From assembly GCA_017504945.1 (NCBI GenBank), contig JAFVQJ010000006.1, positions 1-64,000 on the forward strand: 64,000 bases of DNA, in the 5' to 3' direction. Origin of the DNA: Clostridia bacterium. GTDB lineage: Bacteria > Bacillota > Clostridia > Oscillospirales > RGIG5299. The notes beneath the pieces are model-generated. The model saw only the letters and a program-made list of their open reading frames with translations. It made no database searches and was not told the origin of the DNA. The translations under genes were made by a program, and so were the position numbers. This document shows, in pieces, positions 27,901 to 36,411 of this stretch (the stretch's first letter is position 1; each line of letters begins with the position of its first letter).

Positions 27901-28524
27901 GTGTATTTTTATAACCGTTTTATCCTTGCCGCGAACGGAAAGCGCGCTTCCCGACAGATCCATTGCAGACGCGTCGACGTTTACGGGGGAATATATGTCG
28001 TAAACGCCGCTTTCAAGGTAGAGGTTGCCGTTTGAGGCAAAAAGCGCCTTTTGGATAGCGGCGCTGTCGTCGGCTCCGTCGTTTTTCACGGCGCCGAACC
28101 ACTCTGCCTTTACCGAAACGTAAGGCGAGAAGGAGTGAGCCTTGCCTGCGCCGTCGAATATCTTGCTCTCGGGTGCCTCGAATACGAGGCTTTTTATTTT
28201 AAGCTCTGCATTTTCGGAAATATCGAAAACGGCGTTTTCTGCCATTATTACCGATATTTCTCTCGGTATCTCGGCAGTTGCTTCTATTTTATATCTGCCC
28301 ACGGGGAAATAAAGCACCGTTCCCAACTTACCGCAAGCCGCTGCCGCCGACGAAAGAGCGGCGGAGATATCGCTTTTCCCGCTGTTATCGGCTCCGAAGG
28401 AGATTATGCTTTTCATATTTTTAAGCGGCAAGGTACCGTAAGACTGCGCACAGCCCGCCGCGAGAGGCAGCATCAGCGCCGCGCACAATATAAGGCACGC
28501 TGCTTTTACAATATTTTTTCTCAT
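24913..28524 (-). CDS. Surface lipoprotein with two pectate-lyase-like beta-helix regions (paralogue 2)
   Basis: Exported lipoprotein of 1203 residues; the signal peptide ends in LAAGC (cysteine near residue 25). Two halves repeat the same plan: a start like that of the Pectate_lyase_3 family (GADNSGKSDISAAL, GTVLYFPVGRY), the block EWFGA then D..AI, and a long right-handed beta-helix (~130-480 and ~610-990). The last ~190 residues form a separate jelly-roll-like domain (NFTLELSKDAPT, SFSVNGNDLALTANGARI). This suggests binding or cleavage of a polysaccharide at the cell surface; no catalytic residues can be named. It has the same length as the gene at 28612 and clear similarity throughout, so the pair is a tandem duplication. 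Own promoter. Confidence 0.72.
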   Translation of the reverse strand: MRKNIVKAACLILCAALMLPLAAGCAQSYGTLPLKNMKSIISFGADNSGKSDISAALSSAAAACGKLGTVLYFPVGRYKIEATAEIPREISVIMAENAVFDISENAELKIKSLVFEAPESKIFDGAGKAHSFSPYVSVKAEWFGAVKNDGADDSAAIQKALFASNGNLYLESGVYDIYSPVNVDASAMDLSGSALSVRGKDKTVIKIHGGITAFENRVEANGANGYYFENLSFEGDGTGEALYLMKQVYLSNCTFKNLSRGLFANKAGMSSILYNSAENVSGNVFEIGDDTMFIYFSGNYAEKCGTLIRVVGGGVRTTGIQISNCQTKDMTDYDIWLSASGGDTNYINGCRFEGGSGKAFVYMETIQFPHITETEMIGSNNGKNGVEVSDCTHAIYFNKNVITGTKDAISVKGSNWTAISENLLYSNEKDIAIYSNIGVSVRENYLCSDIPIAAYGVNRGVTVTENFCKAPFEPSKNFSTDEFAVFDKNEEAGDLPSHSDVIGEGKKATTELIYKQDIVINLPTKNEKTVLLSELLENNTVSEAFKAAVSRLKSGGMIIVEAGSYLLEEDITLPENITLAMLSGALLEIKEGKTLTLLSSDVSYLAPTKIFEGRVSLKNADYVLSEWFGAEVGSGRDCAAAISLAISSGAKTLRLFEGKYLFTKSVSVDGGTSISIVGEGHNKTFLKCINKINYFALNGAADNDSFSLLALSADGNSKNSTLVAASSASSASVRISDVFANYFATVADISSLFGGVELSDLYVTNSKRPYIFKATDNVTGLRSLTLSVSEYTMDIDGKKSDGSRAKNYNFLNFCSVENQKNLSVKNVEEFFYSASGYDFAIGGFEATLYFENVKNGMFEGSYVTSANTYGALLKNCEDFKLCANVMTEHINSVKTEGGSNIEIVDNWFFRCKKTAINVVDGKNVSVKGNLFPYTAGIGELLFYGKNSEIIFAANVYHDNGTNVSSSFAPLESYANYSAAGVISAPKAPQKLPFEDFEALNYAEFGDINRPTEAAAAYGNNGALCLEAFSGGWFSNVGVVSKEKTAVNGLSAKITLICDASLETNKSRNFTLELSKDAPTAMSSDAQEWYGKTDSKDALSISFFFTETGVSMQARAKGELGSAVILKRPTAISKGDQMPTVIDIELSFSVNGNDLALTANGARIIIKNGAALLPDSAYLTFFVQSYGSASLTANITEINNEAVK

Positions 28525-28545
28525 TTCATTTCCCCCTTTATATTT

Positions 28546-28574
28546 ATTATATAATATATTTCCTTTCTTTTCAA
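28546..28574 (-). promoter_or_regulatory. Sigma-A promoter of the 24913-28524 lipoprotein gene
   Basis: On the minus strand TTGAAA (28569-28574) and TATAAT (28546-28551) are 17 bp apart, 20-odd bases before the ATG with its AAGGGGG site. The -35 box touches the terminator of the upstream paralogue, so the two genes are insulated but tightly packed. Confidence 0.83.
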
Positions 28575-28575
28575 T

Positions 28576-28606
28576 AAAAAAAGCGGACTTTTCAAGTCCG
28601 CTTTTT
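28576..28606 (-). terminator. Terminator of the 28612-32223 lipoprotein gene
   Basis: AAAAAAGCGGACTT and AAGTCCGCTTTTT pair around a TTC loop, directly downstream of the gene and upstream of the next promoter. Confidence 0.9.
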
Positions 28607-28611
28607 ACCGT

Positions 28612-31600
28612 TTATTTTATTTCTTCGCCGTTTAAGGAGTGAATTTCAACGTCCATTGCCGCCGCGCCGAAGCAAGATGTGGTGCAGGAGAAGTAAACCT
28701 CACTTGCCAAAAGTTCTGCGCCGTTTGTAACAGTTGCCGAAACGTCGTTAACCTTTATGATAAGATCCTTTCCGCTTACCTCAAAGGTGATATCAAGATC
28801 AAACTCCTCCGGTTGAGCGTCGCCGCTGTAAATTACAATGTCGCGCTTTTCGTGGCTTGCCTGCTTTACGCCGCCCTTTGATTTAATTCTCATTGCAACG
28901 CCGTTTTCCAGGTAGTGGAAGGATATTGCAATGGAGTTTTTGGAGTCGGTAACCATTGAGGTTATCTTTGTGGGGCTTTCCTCCGAAAGCTCAATGGTGA
29001 AGTTTCTGCCGGTATTTACCTCGGTGTAAACGTCACGCAATAAGGTTGCCTTTAAATTAAAGCCTGCAACGGAAATTTTGTTAACCGACGTCATACCTGC
29101 GGTGCCGAACCAACCACCCGTAAAGTTATCCATTATAACGTCTGTGCCGCTCTTGTAAATAACGCCCGAGCGTGAATCGTCAACGGTATCGCCGTTATAA
29201 GTGGTAAGAAGTGCCTTGAATTCGGTAAGGTCGAGTCTGTCGGGAACGGTATTTACGGTTGCGGTTATTGCCTTTTCGAAGTTGCCCGTGCCGCTTATTT
29301 CCTTATCGTTGTAGTCAATTGCGTTTATAGCGGTATCGTAAAGGTTTGCAATAAGGGTAATATCCTCGCTTCCCTCATTTGAAATGAAGAGGTTATTTTC
29401 GCCGCCGATAGTTACAACGGGGTTTCCTATAATTGTAACGCCCTCGTTATTTATAAGCTGATTTGATATGCCCTTGGTATTGTAATACCAGTTATCCTGA
29501 AGAATAACGTTTTTGCTGTTTTCAACAACAACCGCGTCTACAAGCGAGTGGATCTCATTGCCCAAAAGGGTGAAGTTTTCGCAATCTCTTATAATTACGC
29601 CGTGCTTGTTTGCCGAGGTGATATAGGTTGTTTCAAAGATGCCGTCCTTAATATTTTCAAAGGTAAGGGTTGCATCGAATTTACCAACCGCAGAGTCGTA
29701 GCCCGCCGCAGAGTAAAGCACGTCCTCAACGTTTTTCATAACGAGGTTTTTCTGGCTCATAACGGAGCAGAAGTTTACGTAAACGTGATTTTTGGAGCGG
29801 CTGCCGTCGGGCTTTTTGCCGTCGATATATACCGTATGCTCACTCATGCCAACGGTGAGGCTTCTGAGTCCGTAAACGTTGTCGGTGGCGTTGATGAAAT
29901 AGCCGTTGTTTACGTTTCCTATATAGAAGTCGGCTATCTCTACCCTGCCGCTTATATTTTCGGTCTTGATAAGATAATCGTAGTTATTTCCGAAGAAGTC
30001 GCCCGCTTTTAAGTAGGCAACGGTATTCGGTTCCTTGGCGACATAATCTATAAAGCTTGCGCTTTTCGCATCGCCGTCACCGGAGATGGCGGCTATCGAG
30101 AAGCTATCGTTTTCGGAGACGTTTTGGGCAGAAAATACCGTTATATCGCCCGAAGAGTTCAGCTTGGTTATATTGTGGCCCTCGCCGAGCATCTCGATCT
30201 TCGTGCCTGCGGGGATATCGACGGAGGTGGTAAACAAATAGCTTCCGCGGGCAAAGCGAAGGGTGGCTGCGCCCGTGGCTATCGCCTTTTCAACGGCGGG
30301 AGCGCTGTCCTTTGCCGAAGAGCCGTTTAATGCGCCGAACCACTCGGAAAGAATATATTTTGCATTTGCCATCTTAACGCTTCCGTCAAATATCTCCATG
30401 GGAGTTAAATAGCTTACGTCGGAGGAGAGAATTTCAAGCGTCTTTCCTTTTGCAACCGTTATCTTTGCATTGGGAAGCACTGCAAGAACAATGTTTTCGG
30501 GAAGAGTAATATCCTCGTTAAGGGTATATTCACCCGCGTCAACAATTATCATTCCGCCGTCTTTAAGAGCTTCTGCCGCGCTCTTTAAAGCTGCGGTGAA
30601 ATCGGTTTCGGCGTTAATGAGATTTGAAACCGAAACGGTGTTTTCGTCGCTTCTCGGAAGTCTTGCCGATATCTCGGTTCTTTCAATGAAATCGGTGTCA
30701 ATGCTCTTTTCACCGGTGAGAATTCTCTCGCGCGAAGGCTCGGCGGTATCGAGTTTGTTGTTCTCTGCCGTCATAAAATCGTCGGAATAATTTGCAAGAT
30801 GAGCGGCGCCGTCCTTTTTATAGCTGTTATTCGCAATTGAAATTCTGTGGTTCTGACCGAGCATTTTAACGGGAGTATCGGAATAGAGCCAGTTGGAATG
30901 GACGGAATAGCCGTTTGCCGAGTAAAGCGCTATATCGGTTTCGTTGTTTTTAAGGAAATTTTCCGAAACCGAGCCGTAGCTGCTTCCCGCAATTACAACT
31001 GCATTTTCGGTGCCGCTTATCATATTCTGGTTTACAACTGCGCTGTGGCTGTCGCCCTCAAACACAATGCCCGATTTGCCGTTATTGGCGCCTATTATTT
31101 CGTTTTCGGAAACGTGGGTGTGAAGCACCTGAGCGATCTTTATAAACGCCTTTCCCGTGCCGCCCTCGAAGCGACAACCGTCAACGAAGTTGGTGTCACC
31201 GCCCGCGGCATAAAGATCGATGTCATAACCGGTCATATCCTTGGTGCTGCAGTTTGTAATCTGAATACCGGTGCATCTTGCGCCGCCGCCTCTTACCTTA
31301 ACCAAGGTGCCGCAGCTTTCGGCATAGTTTCCGTAGAAATAGATAAACATCGTATCGTCGCCTATTTCAAAGACGCTGTCGGTGATATTTTCGGCGGTGT
31401 TGTAAAGGAAGCTGCTCATTCCCGCCTTGTTGGCGTAAAGTCCGCGAGTGAGGTTTTTGAAGGTGCAGTTTGCAATATAGACCTGATGCATAAGATAGAT
31501 AGCCTCGCCCGTGCCGTTACCCTCGAAAACAAGGTCCTCAAAGAAATAGCTCGAAACGCCGACGCCCTCGTTTCTGTTTTCAAAGGCGGTAATGCCGTCT

Positions 31601-32223
31601 TTTACCTTTATAACGGTTTTGCCCTTCTGGCTTCCGCGAATTGCTATTGCACTTCCGCCGCCTGCACCGAGCTCCTCAAAATCAACGGGAGTATCAATAT
31701 TATAGGTGCCCTCGGAAAGATAAATCGAGCCGCCTGCGGCATAAATTGCCTTTTTTATTGCCTCGCTGTCGTCCTTATTGTCGTCTGCTCTTGCGCCAAA
31801 CCACTCGGGACGCACCGAAACGTAGGAGCTCATATTTTTAACAAGCCCCGCACCTGTAAATATCTTCTCGTTCGGCGCCTCGAAAACAAGGCTTTTAATG
31901 GAAAGCTCTGCGTCCTCTGCAATATCGAATACGGCGCCCTCGGCGACGTAAACCGATACGTTTCGGGGAATCGTGGTGTAGTCGGACACCTTATATCTTC
32001 CCTTTGGGAAATAAAGCACCGAGCCGCTTTCGAGGCACTTCTCGACCGCTTCGTCAAGCGCATCGGTGATATTTTTCTTGCCGCTTTTATCTACGCCTGC
32101 CGACAAAACGCTTATAAGGTTTTTAATCGGCGGTGCCTTTTGCGTTACGCAGCCTGCAAGCGACGGCATCAAAAGCGCTACCGAGAGAGAAACGGTAATT
32201 ACTCTTAGCAAAAACTTTAACAT
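28612..32223 (-). CDS. Surface lipoprotein with two pectate-lyase-like beta-helix regions (paralogue 1)
   Basis: Exported lipoprotein of 1203 residues, lipobox LAGC near residue 25. The architecture matches the 24913 gene: signal peptide, beta-helix half 1 (GVDKSGKKNITDAL, LYFPKGRY, EWFGARADDNKDD), beta-helix half 2 (from ~520 with GGMIIVDAGEY and EWFGALNG), then the jelly-roll-like C-terminal domain (NFTIELSEESPT, TFEVSGKDLIIKVND). The ATG at 32223 follows a GGGAGGAAG site and gives the signal peptide at once; an in-frame extension to 32355 is rejected because it crosses A/T-rich promoter sequence. Possible roles are surface polysaccharide binding or lyase activity; no carbohydrate-transport genes adjoin. 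Confidence 0.72.
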   Translation of the reverse strand: MLKFLLRVITVSLSVALLMPSLAGCVTQKAPPIKNLISVLSAGVDKSGKKNITDALDEAVEKCLESGSVLYFPKGRYKVSDYTTIPRNVSVYVAEGAVFDIAEDAELSIKSLVFEAPNEKIFTGAGLVKNMSSYVSVRPEWFGARADDNKDDSEAIKKAIYAAGGSIYLSEGTYNIDTPVDFEELGAGGGSAIAIRGSQKGKTVIKVKDGITAFENRNEGVGVSSYFFEDLVFEGNGTGEAIYLMHQVYIANCTFKNLTRGLYANKAGMSSFLYNTAENITDSVFEIGDDTMFIYFYGNYAESCGTLVKVRGGGARCTGIQITNCSTKDMTGYDIDLYAAGGDTNFVDGCRFEGGTGKAFIKIAQVLHTHVSENEIIGANNGKSGIVFEGDSHSAVVNQNMISGTENAVVIAGSSYGSVSENFLKNNETDIALYSANGYSVHSNWLYSDTPVKMLGQNHRISIANNSYKKDGAAHLANYSDDFMTAENNKLDTAEPSRERILTGEKSIDTDFIERTEISARLPRSDENTVSVSNLINAETDFTAALKSAAEALKDGGMIIVDAGEYTLNEDITLPENIVLAVLPNAKITVAKGKTLEILSSDVSYLTPMEIFDGSVKMANAKYILSEWFGALNGSSAKDSAPAVEKAIATGAATLRFARGSYLFTTSVDIPAGTKIEMLGEGHNITKLNSSGDITVFSAQNVSENDSFSIAAISGDGDAKSASFIDYVAKEPNTVAYLKAGDFFGNNYDYLIKTENISGRVEIADFYIGNVNNGYFINATDNVYGLRSLTVGMSEHTVYIDGKKPDGSRSKNHVYVNFCSVMSQKNLVMKNVEDVLYSAAGYDSAVGKFDATLTFENIKDGIFETTYITSANKHGVIIRDCENFTLLGNEIHSLVDAVVVENSKNVILQDNWYYNTKGISNQLINNEGVTIIGNPVVTIGGENNLFISNEGSEDITLIANLYDTAINAIDYNDKEISGTGNFEKAITATVNTVPDRLDLTEFKALLTTYNGDTVDDSRSGVIYKSGTDVIMDNFTGGWFGTAGMTSVNKISVAGFNLKATLLRDVYTEVNTGRNFTIELSEESPTKITSMVTDSKNSIAISFHYLENGVAMRIKSKGGVKQASHEKRDIVIYSGDAQPEEFDLDITFEVSGKDLIIKVNDVSATVTNGAELLASEVYFSCTTSCFGAAAMDVEIHSLNGEEIK

Positions 32224-32433
32224 GGATCTTCCTCCCAAAAAATATTTTAATTTATTGTAGTATATATATGTCAACGCCTTTTTAATTTTTTGCGAAAAAA
32301 TATAAATATTCAAAAATCGTTTATTCAGTATAACAAAACGCGGCAAACAAATCAACCGCTATTTTCGTTATTTACCAAACACAGCAATTTTAGCACAGCT
32401 TAAGCTGCCGTGTAAAGTAAAATCAAATCAGCT

Positions 32434-32982
32434 TTATGTAAAATCAGGTCGGATTTCAAGCACTAAAACGTCGCGCAGTCTGCCGCCGTAGAGGTATTCG
32501 TTACATTTATAGCAGTAAAACCCTCTTTGCTCGCAGTTTCGGTGACTGTAAATGTTATAAGGCGATACCGTTGCCCAAAGCGACGTGGCACCGTTTTCCC
32601 TCGCCTTCTGCTTGGCAAGCTCGATAAAGGCCTGCTGAAGTCCGAAGCCGCGATATTCGGGATGGACGAAGACCGAGTCGAAGGTAGCGCATTTTTCAGG
32701 GTCGAAGCCGTATTTTTTGCCGACGCTTCTGTCGCAGTCGCGGTTAAGGACGGTGAGAGAAAAGGCAACGAGTCTGTCGCCGTCGTAGGCGCCGATGATA
32801 AAGTCCATATCTGCCGACTCGGTTATCTCATCAGCCGTTATTTCAACGAACCATTCCTTATTTGCTATTGCGTTTACCACCTCGCGCTGAAGCGACAGGA
32901 TATTTTCACGCTCGGAGAGCGCGGTTTTACGAATAGACAGCGTTTTGCCGTTTTTACTTACCGTTTTTAATATTTCGCTCAT
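32434..32982 (-). CDS. GNAT-family N-acetyltransferase
   Basis: Acetyl-CoA-dependent acetyltransferase of 182 residues, substrate unknown. The GNAT core is recognisable: a beta-strand ending DSVFVHPEYRGFGLQQAFIELAKQKA (motif A, with the pyrophosphate-binding R-G-x-G-L variant, ~105-130) and a late SHRNCEQRGFYCYK segment (motif B). The amino-terminal ~60 residues are typical of acetyltransferases acting on small molecules. Monogenic, with a promoter at 33009-33038. The C-terminal residues are cysteine-poor and unremarkable. Confidence 0.85.
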   Translation of the reverse strand: MSEILKTVSKNGKTLSIRKTALSERENILSLQREVVNAIANKEWFVEITADEITESADMDFIIGAYDGDRLVAFSLTVLNRDCDRSVGKKYGFDPEKCATFDSVFVHPEYRGFGLQQAFIELAKQKARENGATSLWATVSPYNIYSHRNCEQRGFYCYKCNEYLYGGRLRDVLVLEIRPDFT

Positions 32983-33008
32983 TTTATCACTCCGTATACA
33001 GTGATTTT

Positions 33009-33038
33009 ATTATAGCATAAGCCAAACGGCAAAAGCAA
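33009..33038 (-). promoter_or_regulatory. Sigma-A promoter of the acetyltransferase gene
   Basis: TTGCTT (33033-33038) and TATAAT (33009-33014) on the minus strand, 18-bp spacer, about 27 nt before the ATG. It lies immediately beyond the distal terminator of the tRNA-Ala repeat region. Confidence 0.7.
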
Positions 33039-33074
33039 GCGGATATTGAAAAGTTGTTTAATTCTTTGATTCGC

Positions 33075-33114
33075 AAAACAATGAGACCACCCAAAAGGGT
33101 GGTCTCATTGTTTT
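33075..33114 (-). terminator. Distal terminator, second copy of the tRNA-Ala tail terminator
   Basis: An 18-bp perfect stem with an AAAA loop (33075-33092 and 33097-33114). It has the same size and position relative to the duplicated tRNA tail as the stem at 33265-33304, and differs from it by paired substitutions in the outer half. Confidence 0.85.
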
Positions 33115-33264
33115 GGTGGACCCAAGGGGGATTTCTCGCGCTCGCTTTGCTTCGCTTGGGCGAATTCGAAACAGTTCCCCGAACTGTTTCTCCGTCGCAT
33201 CTGCTCCCTTTCGCTCCCATCTGCTCCCATTCGCAGTTCGATCCCCCTTCTTTTTGCTTCGCAA
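33114..33264 (-). repeat. tRNA-linked repeat element, copy A (at tRNA-Ala)
   Basis: Parts in plus coordinates. 33114-33132 is an exact 19-bp copy of the tRNA-Ala 3' end (CCA to T-loop). 33155-33235 is an 81-nt core. 33236-33249 (GTTCGATCCCCCTT) is the tRNA T-loop and T-stem in inverted orientation. The core contains GAAACAGTTC and GAACTGTTTC (33169-33178 and 33181-33190), a 10-bp hairpin. It aligns without gaps to 58927-59007 downstream of tRNA-Arg, with 70 of 81 positions identical by hand count. No credible protein is encoded. The short minus-strand frame WEQM..CDGETV.. is conserved between copies but has no start or ribosome site of note. Confidence 0.85.
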
Positions 33265-33303
33265 AAAATAATAAGACCACCCAAAAGGGTGGTCTTATTA
33301 TTT

Positions 33304-33304
<1 letters not shown>
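33265..33304 (-). terminator. Terminator directly after tRNA-Ala
   Basis: An 18-bp perfect stem with an AAAA loop (33265-33282 and 33287-33304) beginning at the last A of the tRNA CCA, followed on the minus strand by a T-run. It closes the ribosomal protein supercluster transcript. Confidence 0.92.
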
Positions 33305-33379
<75 letters not shown>

Positions 33380-33461
33380 GTGTCGGACCTTGCTTTTGCA
33401 AGGCCCGTTTAACGGTTATTGAAACTCGGGGTATCTTATACCCTCGCGACTTTCAATAGTC

Positions 33462-33803
33462 TTATATCAATTCAATGATCGCCATCTCGGCTGCGTCGCC
33501 GCGACGGGGACCTGTCTTGATTATGCGGGTGTAGCCACCGTTACGCTCTGCATACTGGGGTGCTATCTCCTCAAAAAGCTTCTTAACGACGCTTTCCTTG
33601 GTGATATAACTTAAAGCCTGACGGCGTGCCGCTAAAGTGTTTTTCTTTCCGAGCGTTATCATCTTCTCTGCAACGCTGCGGACTTCCTTTGCTCTGGTCT
33701 CAGTGGTCTCGATTCTGCCGTTTTCAAGCAAATACGTTACCATTGCACGGAGCATTGCTATTCTTGAGGCAGTAGGTCTGCCTAATTTTCTTGTGCCGGG
33801 CAT
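33462..33803 (-). CDS. rplQ: Ribosomal protein bL17
   Basis: Large-subunit protein of 113 residues at the end of the alpha operon. It carries the family start [42 protein letters not shown] (continuing with EKMITLGKK) and the C-terminal [21 protein letters not shown]. It lies 24 nt after rpoA. The downstream stretch 33380-33461 holds two hairpins on the minus strand (TATTGAAA/TTTCAATA around GGGTAT/ATACCC, and CCTTGC/GCAAGG) before tRNA-Ala. Confidence 0.97.
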   Translation of the reverse strand: MPGTRKLGRPTASRIAMLRAMVTYLLENGRIETTETRAKEVRSVAEKMITLGKKNTLAARRQALSYITKESVVKKLFEEIAPQYAERNGGYTRIIKTGPRRGDAAEMAIIELI

Positions 33804-33827
33804 GTTAATATCCTCCTTTTGCTCGAA

Positions 33828-34778
33828 TTATTCTTCGTCGTCCTGAAGTTTCAAGCCGAGTGAATCGAGCTTGTTGATGACTTCGTCGAGCGATTTCTTA
33901 CCGAGATTACGCACCTTCATCATGTCGTCGGTGGTCTTGGCTACAAGATCCTCAACAGTGTTGATGCCTGCTCTCTTAAGACAGTTGAAGGAACGAACTG
34001 AAAGTTCGAGCTCCTCAATAGTCATTTCAAATATCTTTTCCTTGCGAGTCTCTTTGGGTGTCGTCCATACGCCTGCCTGAAGTGCATCGGCGGAAAGATC
34101 AATAAAGAGTCCGAGATGCTCGCTCATAACCTTTGCAGCCATACTTACCGCATCCTGCGCGGCAATGGTGCCGTCGGTCCAGACCTCTAAAATAAGCTTA
34201 TCGTAGTCGGTTATCTGGCCTACACGGGTGTTTTCAACGGTGTAGTTTACCTTTAATACGGGAGTATATATCGAGTCGACCGATATAAGTCCGATTATCT
34301 GATGACCGTTCTGCTTATTCTTTTCTGCGGGCACGTAGCCTCTGCCGTGATCAAGTGTGATCTCCATAAAGAGCTTACCGTCCTCGTTAAGAGAGGCGAT
34401 GTAAAGATCTTTGTTGATTATCTCAACGTCGGAATCGCATTTGATATCGCCGGCAGTAACGACGCCTTCGCCCTCTGCCTGGATATAAACTACCTTGGGT
34501 CCGTCGCTGTAAAGCTTTGCACGGATTCCCTTGATGTTCAGGATAATTTCGGTAACGTCTTCTTTAACGCCTTCGATAGTTGAGAATTCGTGCTGAATTC
34601 CGTCTATCTTAACGCTTGTTGCTGCAACGCCAGGTAATATTGACAATAATACTCTTCTGAGTGAGTTTCCGAGTGTTATGCCATAGCCACGCTCCAACGG
34701 CTCTAATACGATCTTCGCATAGCGACCGTCTTCTGACATATCTTCCACCGCTATATTCGGCTTCGTGATCTCTATCAT
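33828..34778 (-). CDS. rpoA: RNA polymerase alpha subunit
   Basis: Alpha subunit that nucleates RNA polymerase assembly and contacts UP elements and activators. The N-terminal domain (residues 1-~230) has [26 protein letters not shown], and the C-terminal domain (from ~250) has the two helix-hairpin-helix motifs with [22 protein letters not shown] and [13 protein letters not shown]. Length 316, normal. It lies between rpsD (53 nt upstream) and rplQ in the standard alpha-operon order. Confidence 0.98.
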   Translation of the reverse strand: MIEITKPNIAVEDMSEDGRYAKIVLEPLERGYGITLGNSLRRVLLSILPGVAATSVKIDGIQHEFSTIEGVKEDVTEIILNIKGIRAKLYSDGPKVVYIQAEGEGVVTAGDIKCDSDVEIINKDLYIASLNEDGKLFMEITLDHGRGYVPAEKNKQNGHQIIGLISVDSIYTPVLKVNYTVENTRVGQITDYDKLILEVWTDGTIAAQDAVSMAAKVMSEHLGLFIDLSADALQAGVWTTPKETRKEKIFEMTIEELELSVRSFNCLKRAGINTVEDLVAKTTDDMMKVRNLGKKSLDEVINKLDSLGLKLQDDEE

Positions 34779-34831
34779 AATTACCCTCCTGATTTAATTT
34801 TATTGGTTCCCTGAAAGCAACGGTGCGAGAA

Positions 34832-35458
34832 TTACTTGGAGTAAAGCTCGACGATCATATGCTCTGCTACGGGGAGATCGATATCTTCTCTTGCGGCGAG
34901 GGTGATGACCTTTGCGACCTTGTTCTCAAAGTCAACGTCGAGCCACTTCGGAACGGGACGTCCTGCGTTTTTCTCGAGTATTGCCTTGATCTTCTCGCTT
35001 GAAAGGCTCTTCTCCTTGATGGCGATCACGTCGCCTGCCTTAACAAGATAAGAGGGAATATTTACCTTGCTGCCGTTTACGGTGAAATGACCGTGACGTA
35101 CGAGCTGACGAGCCTCGGGTCTCGACATTGCGAAACCTGCTCTGTAAACGACGTTGTCGAGTCTGCTCTCAAGGATCTGGAGCAAATTCTCACCGGTGAT
35201 GCCGGATTTCTTAACAGCCATTTCGTAGTATTTTGCGAACTGGCTCTCAAGTACGCCGTAAAATCTTCTTGCCTTCTGCTTCTCTCTGAGCTGAGTGCCG
35301 TATTCAGAGATCTTCTTTCTGCCCTGACCGTGCTGGCCGGGTGCGTAAGCTCTCTTATTCATGGCGCATTTCTCAGAATAGCATCTTTCGCCTTTTAAAA
35401 ATAATTTCTGGTTCTCACGTCTGCAAAGACGGCAGACGGAATCGGTATATCTTGCCAT
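34832..35458 (-). CDS. rpsD: Ribosomal protein uS4, zinc-binding form
   Basis: Primary 16S rRNA-binding protein (208 residues). The N-terminus has CRLC and a second cysteine pair in RCYSEKC, so this is the zinc-binding (C+) paralogue. The S4 RNA-binding fold follows at ~97-160 ([28 protein letters not shown]). In several bacteria S4 represses the alpha operon. It lies 17 nt after rpsK, with a ribosome site overlapping that gap. Confidence 0.97.
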   Translation of the reverse strand: MARYTDSVCRLCRRENQKLFLKGERCYSEKCAMNKRAYAPGQHGQGRKKISEYGTQLREKQKARRFYGVLESQFAKYYEMAVKKSGITGENLLQILESRLDNVVYRAGFAMSRPEARQLVRHGHFTVNGSKVNIPSYLVKAGDVIAIKEKSLSSEKIKAILEKNAGRPVPKWLDVDFENKVAKVITLAAREDIDLPVAEHMIVELYSK

Positions 35459-35475
35459 TAGTCATCGCACCTCCG

Positions 35476-35874
35476 TTATACTCTTCTTCTTTTGGGCGGT
35501 CTGCAACCGTTGTGGGGAATGGGGGTAACGTCTTTGATCATGTTGATCTCGAGTCCTGCCGTCTGAAGCGCTCTGATAGCTGCTTCTCTTCCCTGACCGG
35601 GGCCGCGAACGTAAACCTCTACGCTCTTAAGGCCGTGCTCCATTGCTGCCTTTGCTGCAGTTTCTGCTGCAAGCTGTGCTGCGAAGGGAGTGGATTTTCT
35701 TGAGCCTCTGAATCCGAGTCCGCCGGCCGATGCCCACGAAAGAGCGTTGCCGTCTACGTCGGTGATAGTTACGATCGTGTTGTTGAAGGTGGACTGGATA
35801 TGAGCTGCGCCTCTTTCAATGTTCTTGCGCTCTCTTCTCTTCCTGGTAACCGCCTTTTTTGCGTTCTGAGCCAT
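35476..35874 (-). CDS. rpsK: Ribosomal protein uS11
   Basis: Platform protein of the 30S subunit, 132 residues, with [21 protein letters not shown] and a C-terminal [17 protein letters not shown]. An RKRRERKN basic start contacts rRNA. It lies 16 nt after rpsM in the alpha operon. Confidence 0.98.
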   Translation of the reverse strand: MAQNAKKAVTRKRRERKNIERGAAHIQSTFNNTIVTITDVDGNALSWASAGGLGFRGSRKSTPFAAQLAAETAAKAAMEHGLKSVEVYVRGPGQGREAAIRALQTAGLEINMIKDVTPIPHNGCRPPKRRRV

Positions 35875-35890
35875 TTATCCTATCCTCCTA

Positions 35891-36259
35891 TTACTTCTTC
35901 TTGTTAGCAATGGTCTTCTTAGGACCTTTTCTCGTTCTTGCATTGGTCTTGCTTCTCTGTCCTCTGACAGGCAAGCCCTTTCTGTGTCTTGTGCCTCTGT
36001 AGCACTGGATCTCAACAAGTCTCTTTATGTCGAGGGAAACGTCTCTTCTGAGGTCGCCTTCAACGATGAAGTTCTTGTCGATGTAATCTCTGATCAACGC
36101 GTTTTCGTCGTCGGTGAGATCTTTAACTCTTGTGTCGGGGTTGATTCCCGTTGCTGCAAGCAGCTCTTTTGATTTGTTGATGCCTATACCGTAAATGTAG
36201 GTAAGACCGATTTCAATTCTTTTCTCCTTCGGGAGATCGATACCTGCTATACGTGCCAT
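35891..36259 (-). CDS. rpsM: Ribosomal protein uS13
   Basis: 30S head protein of 122 residues contacting the P-site tRNA and the 50S bridge. It carries [31 protein letters not shown] and the basic tail [18 protein letters not shown]. It follows rpmJ by 15 nt and starts the rpsM-rpsK-rpsD-rpoA-rplQ block. Confidence 0.98.
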   Translation of the reverse strand: MARIAGIDLPKEKRIEIGLTYIYGIGINKSKELLAATGINPDTRVKDLTDDENALIRDYIDKNFIVEGDLRRDVSLDIKRLVEIQCYRGTRHRKGLPVRGQRSKTNARTRKGPKKTIANKKK

Positions 36260-36274
36260 TTAACACACCTCCGT

Positions 36275-36388
36275 TCAGCCTTGCTTCTGCTTGTGCTTTT
36301 TGTTTTCGCAGATTACCATCACTGCGCCCTTGCGCCTGATGACCTTGCATTTCTCACACATTGGTTTTACCGAGGAACGTACCTTCAT
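36275..36388 (-). CDS. rpmJ: Ribosomal protein bL36, zinc-binding form
   Basis: A 37-residue protein. The minus-strand translation starts [21 protein letters not shown], continues with AVMVICEN and ends KKHKQKQG. The zinc ligands C-x2-C, C and H are all present, marking the C+ type. It lies between infA and rpsM as usual. Too small for most gene searches but clear by signature and position. Confidence 0.97.
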   Translation of the reverse strand: MKVRSSVKPMCEKCKVIRRKGAVMVICENKKHKQKQG

Positions 36389-36411
36389 TGTGATTCATCC
36401 TTTCGACGCGC

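Noticed and set aside
32224-32355. Longer start for the 28612 lipoprotein gene
   Set aside because: The extension would place 44 residues before a perfect signal peptide and cross promoter-like A/T-rich DNA; the ATG at 32223 has a strong ribosome site.
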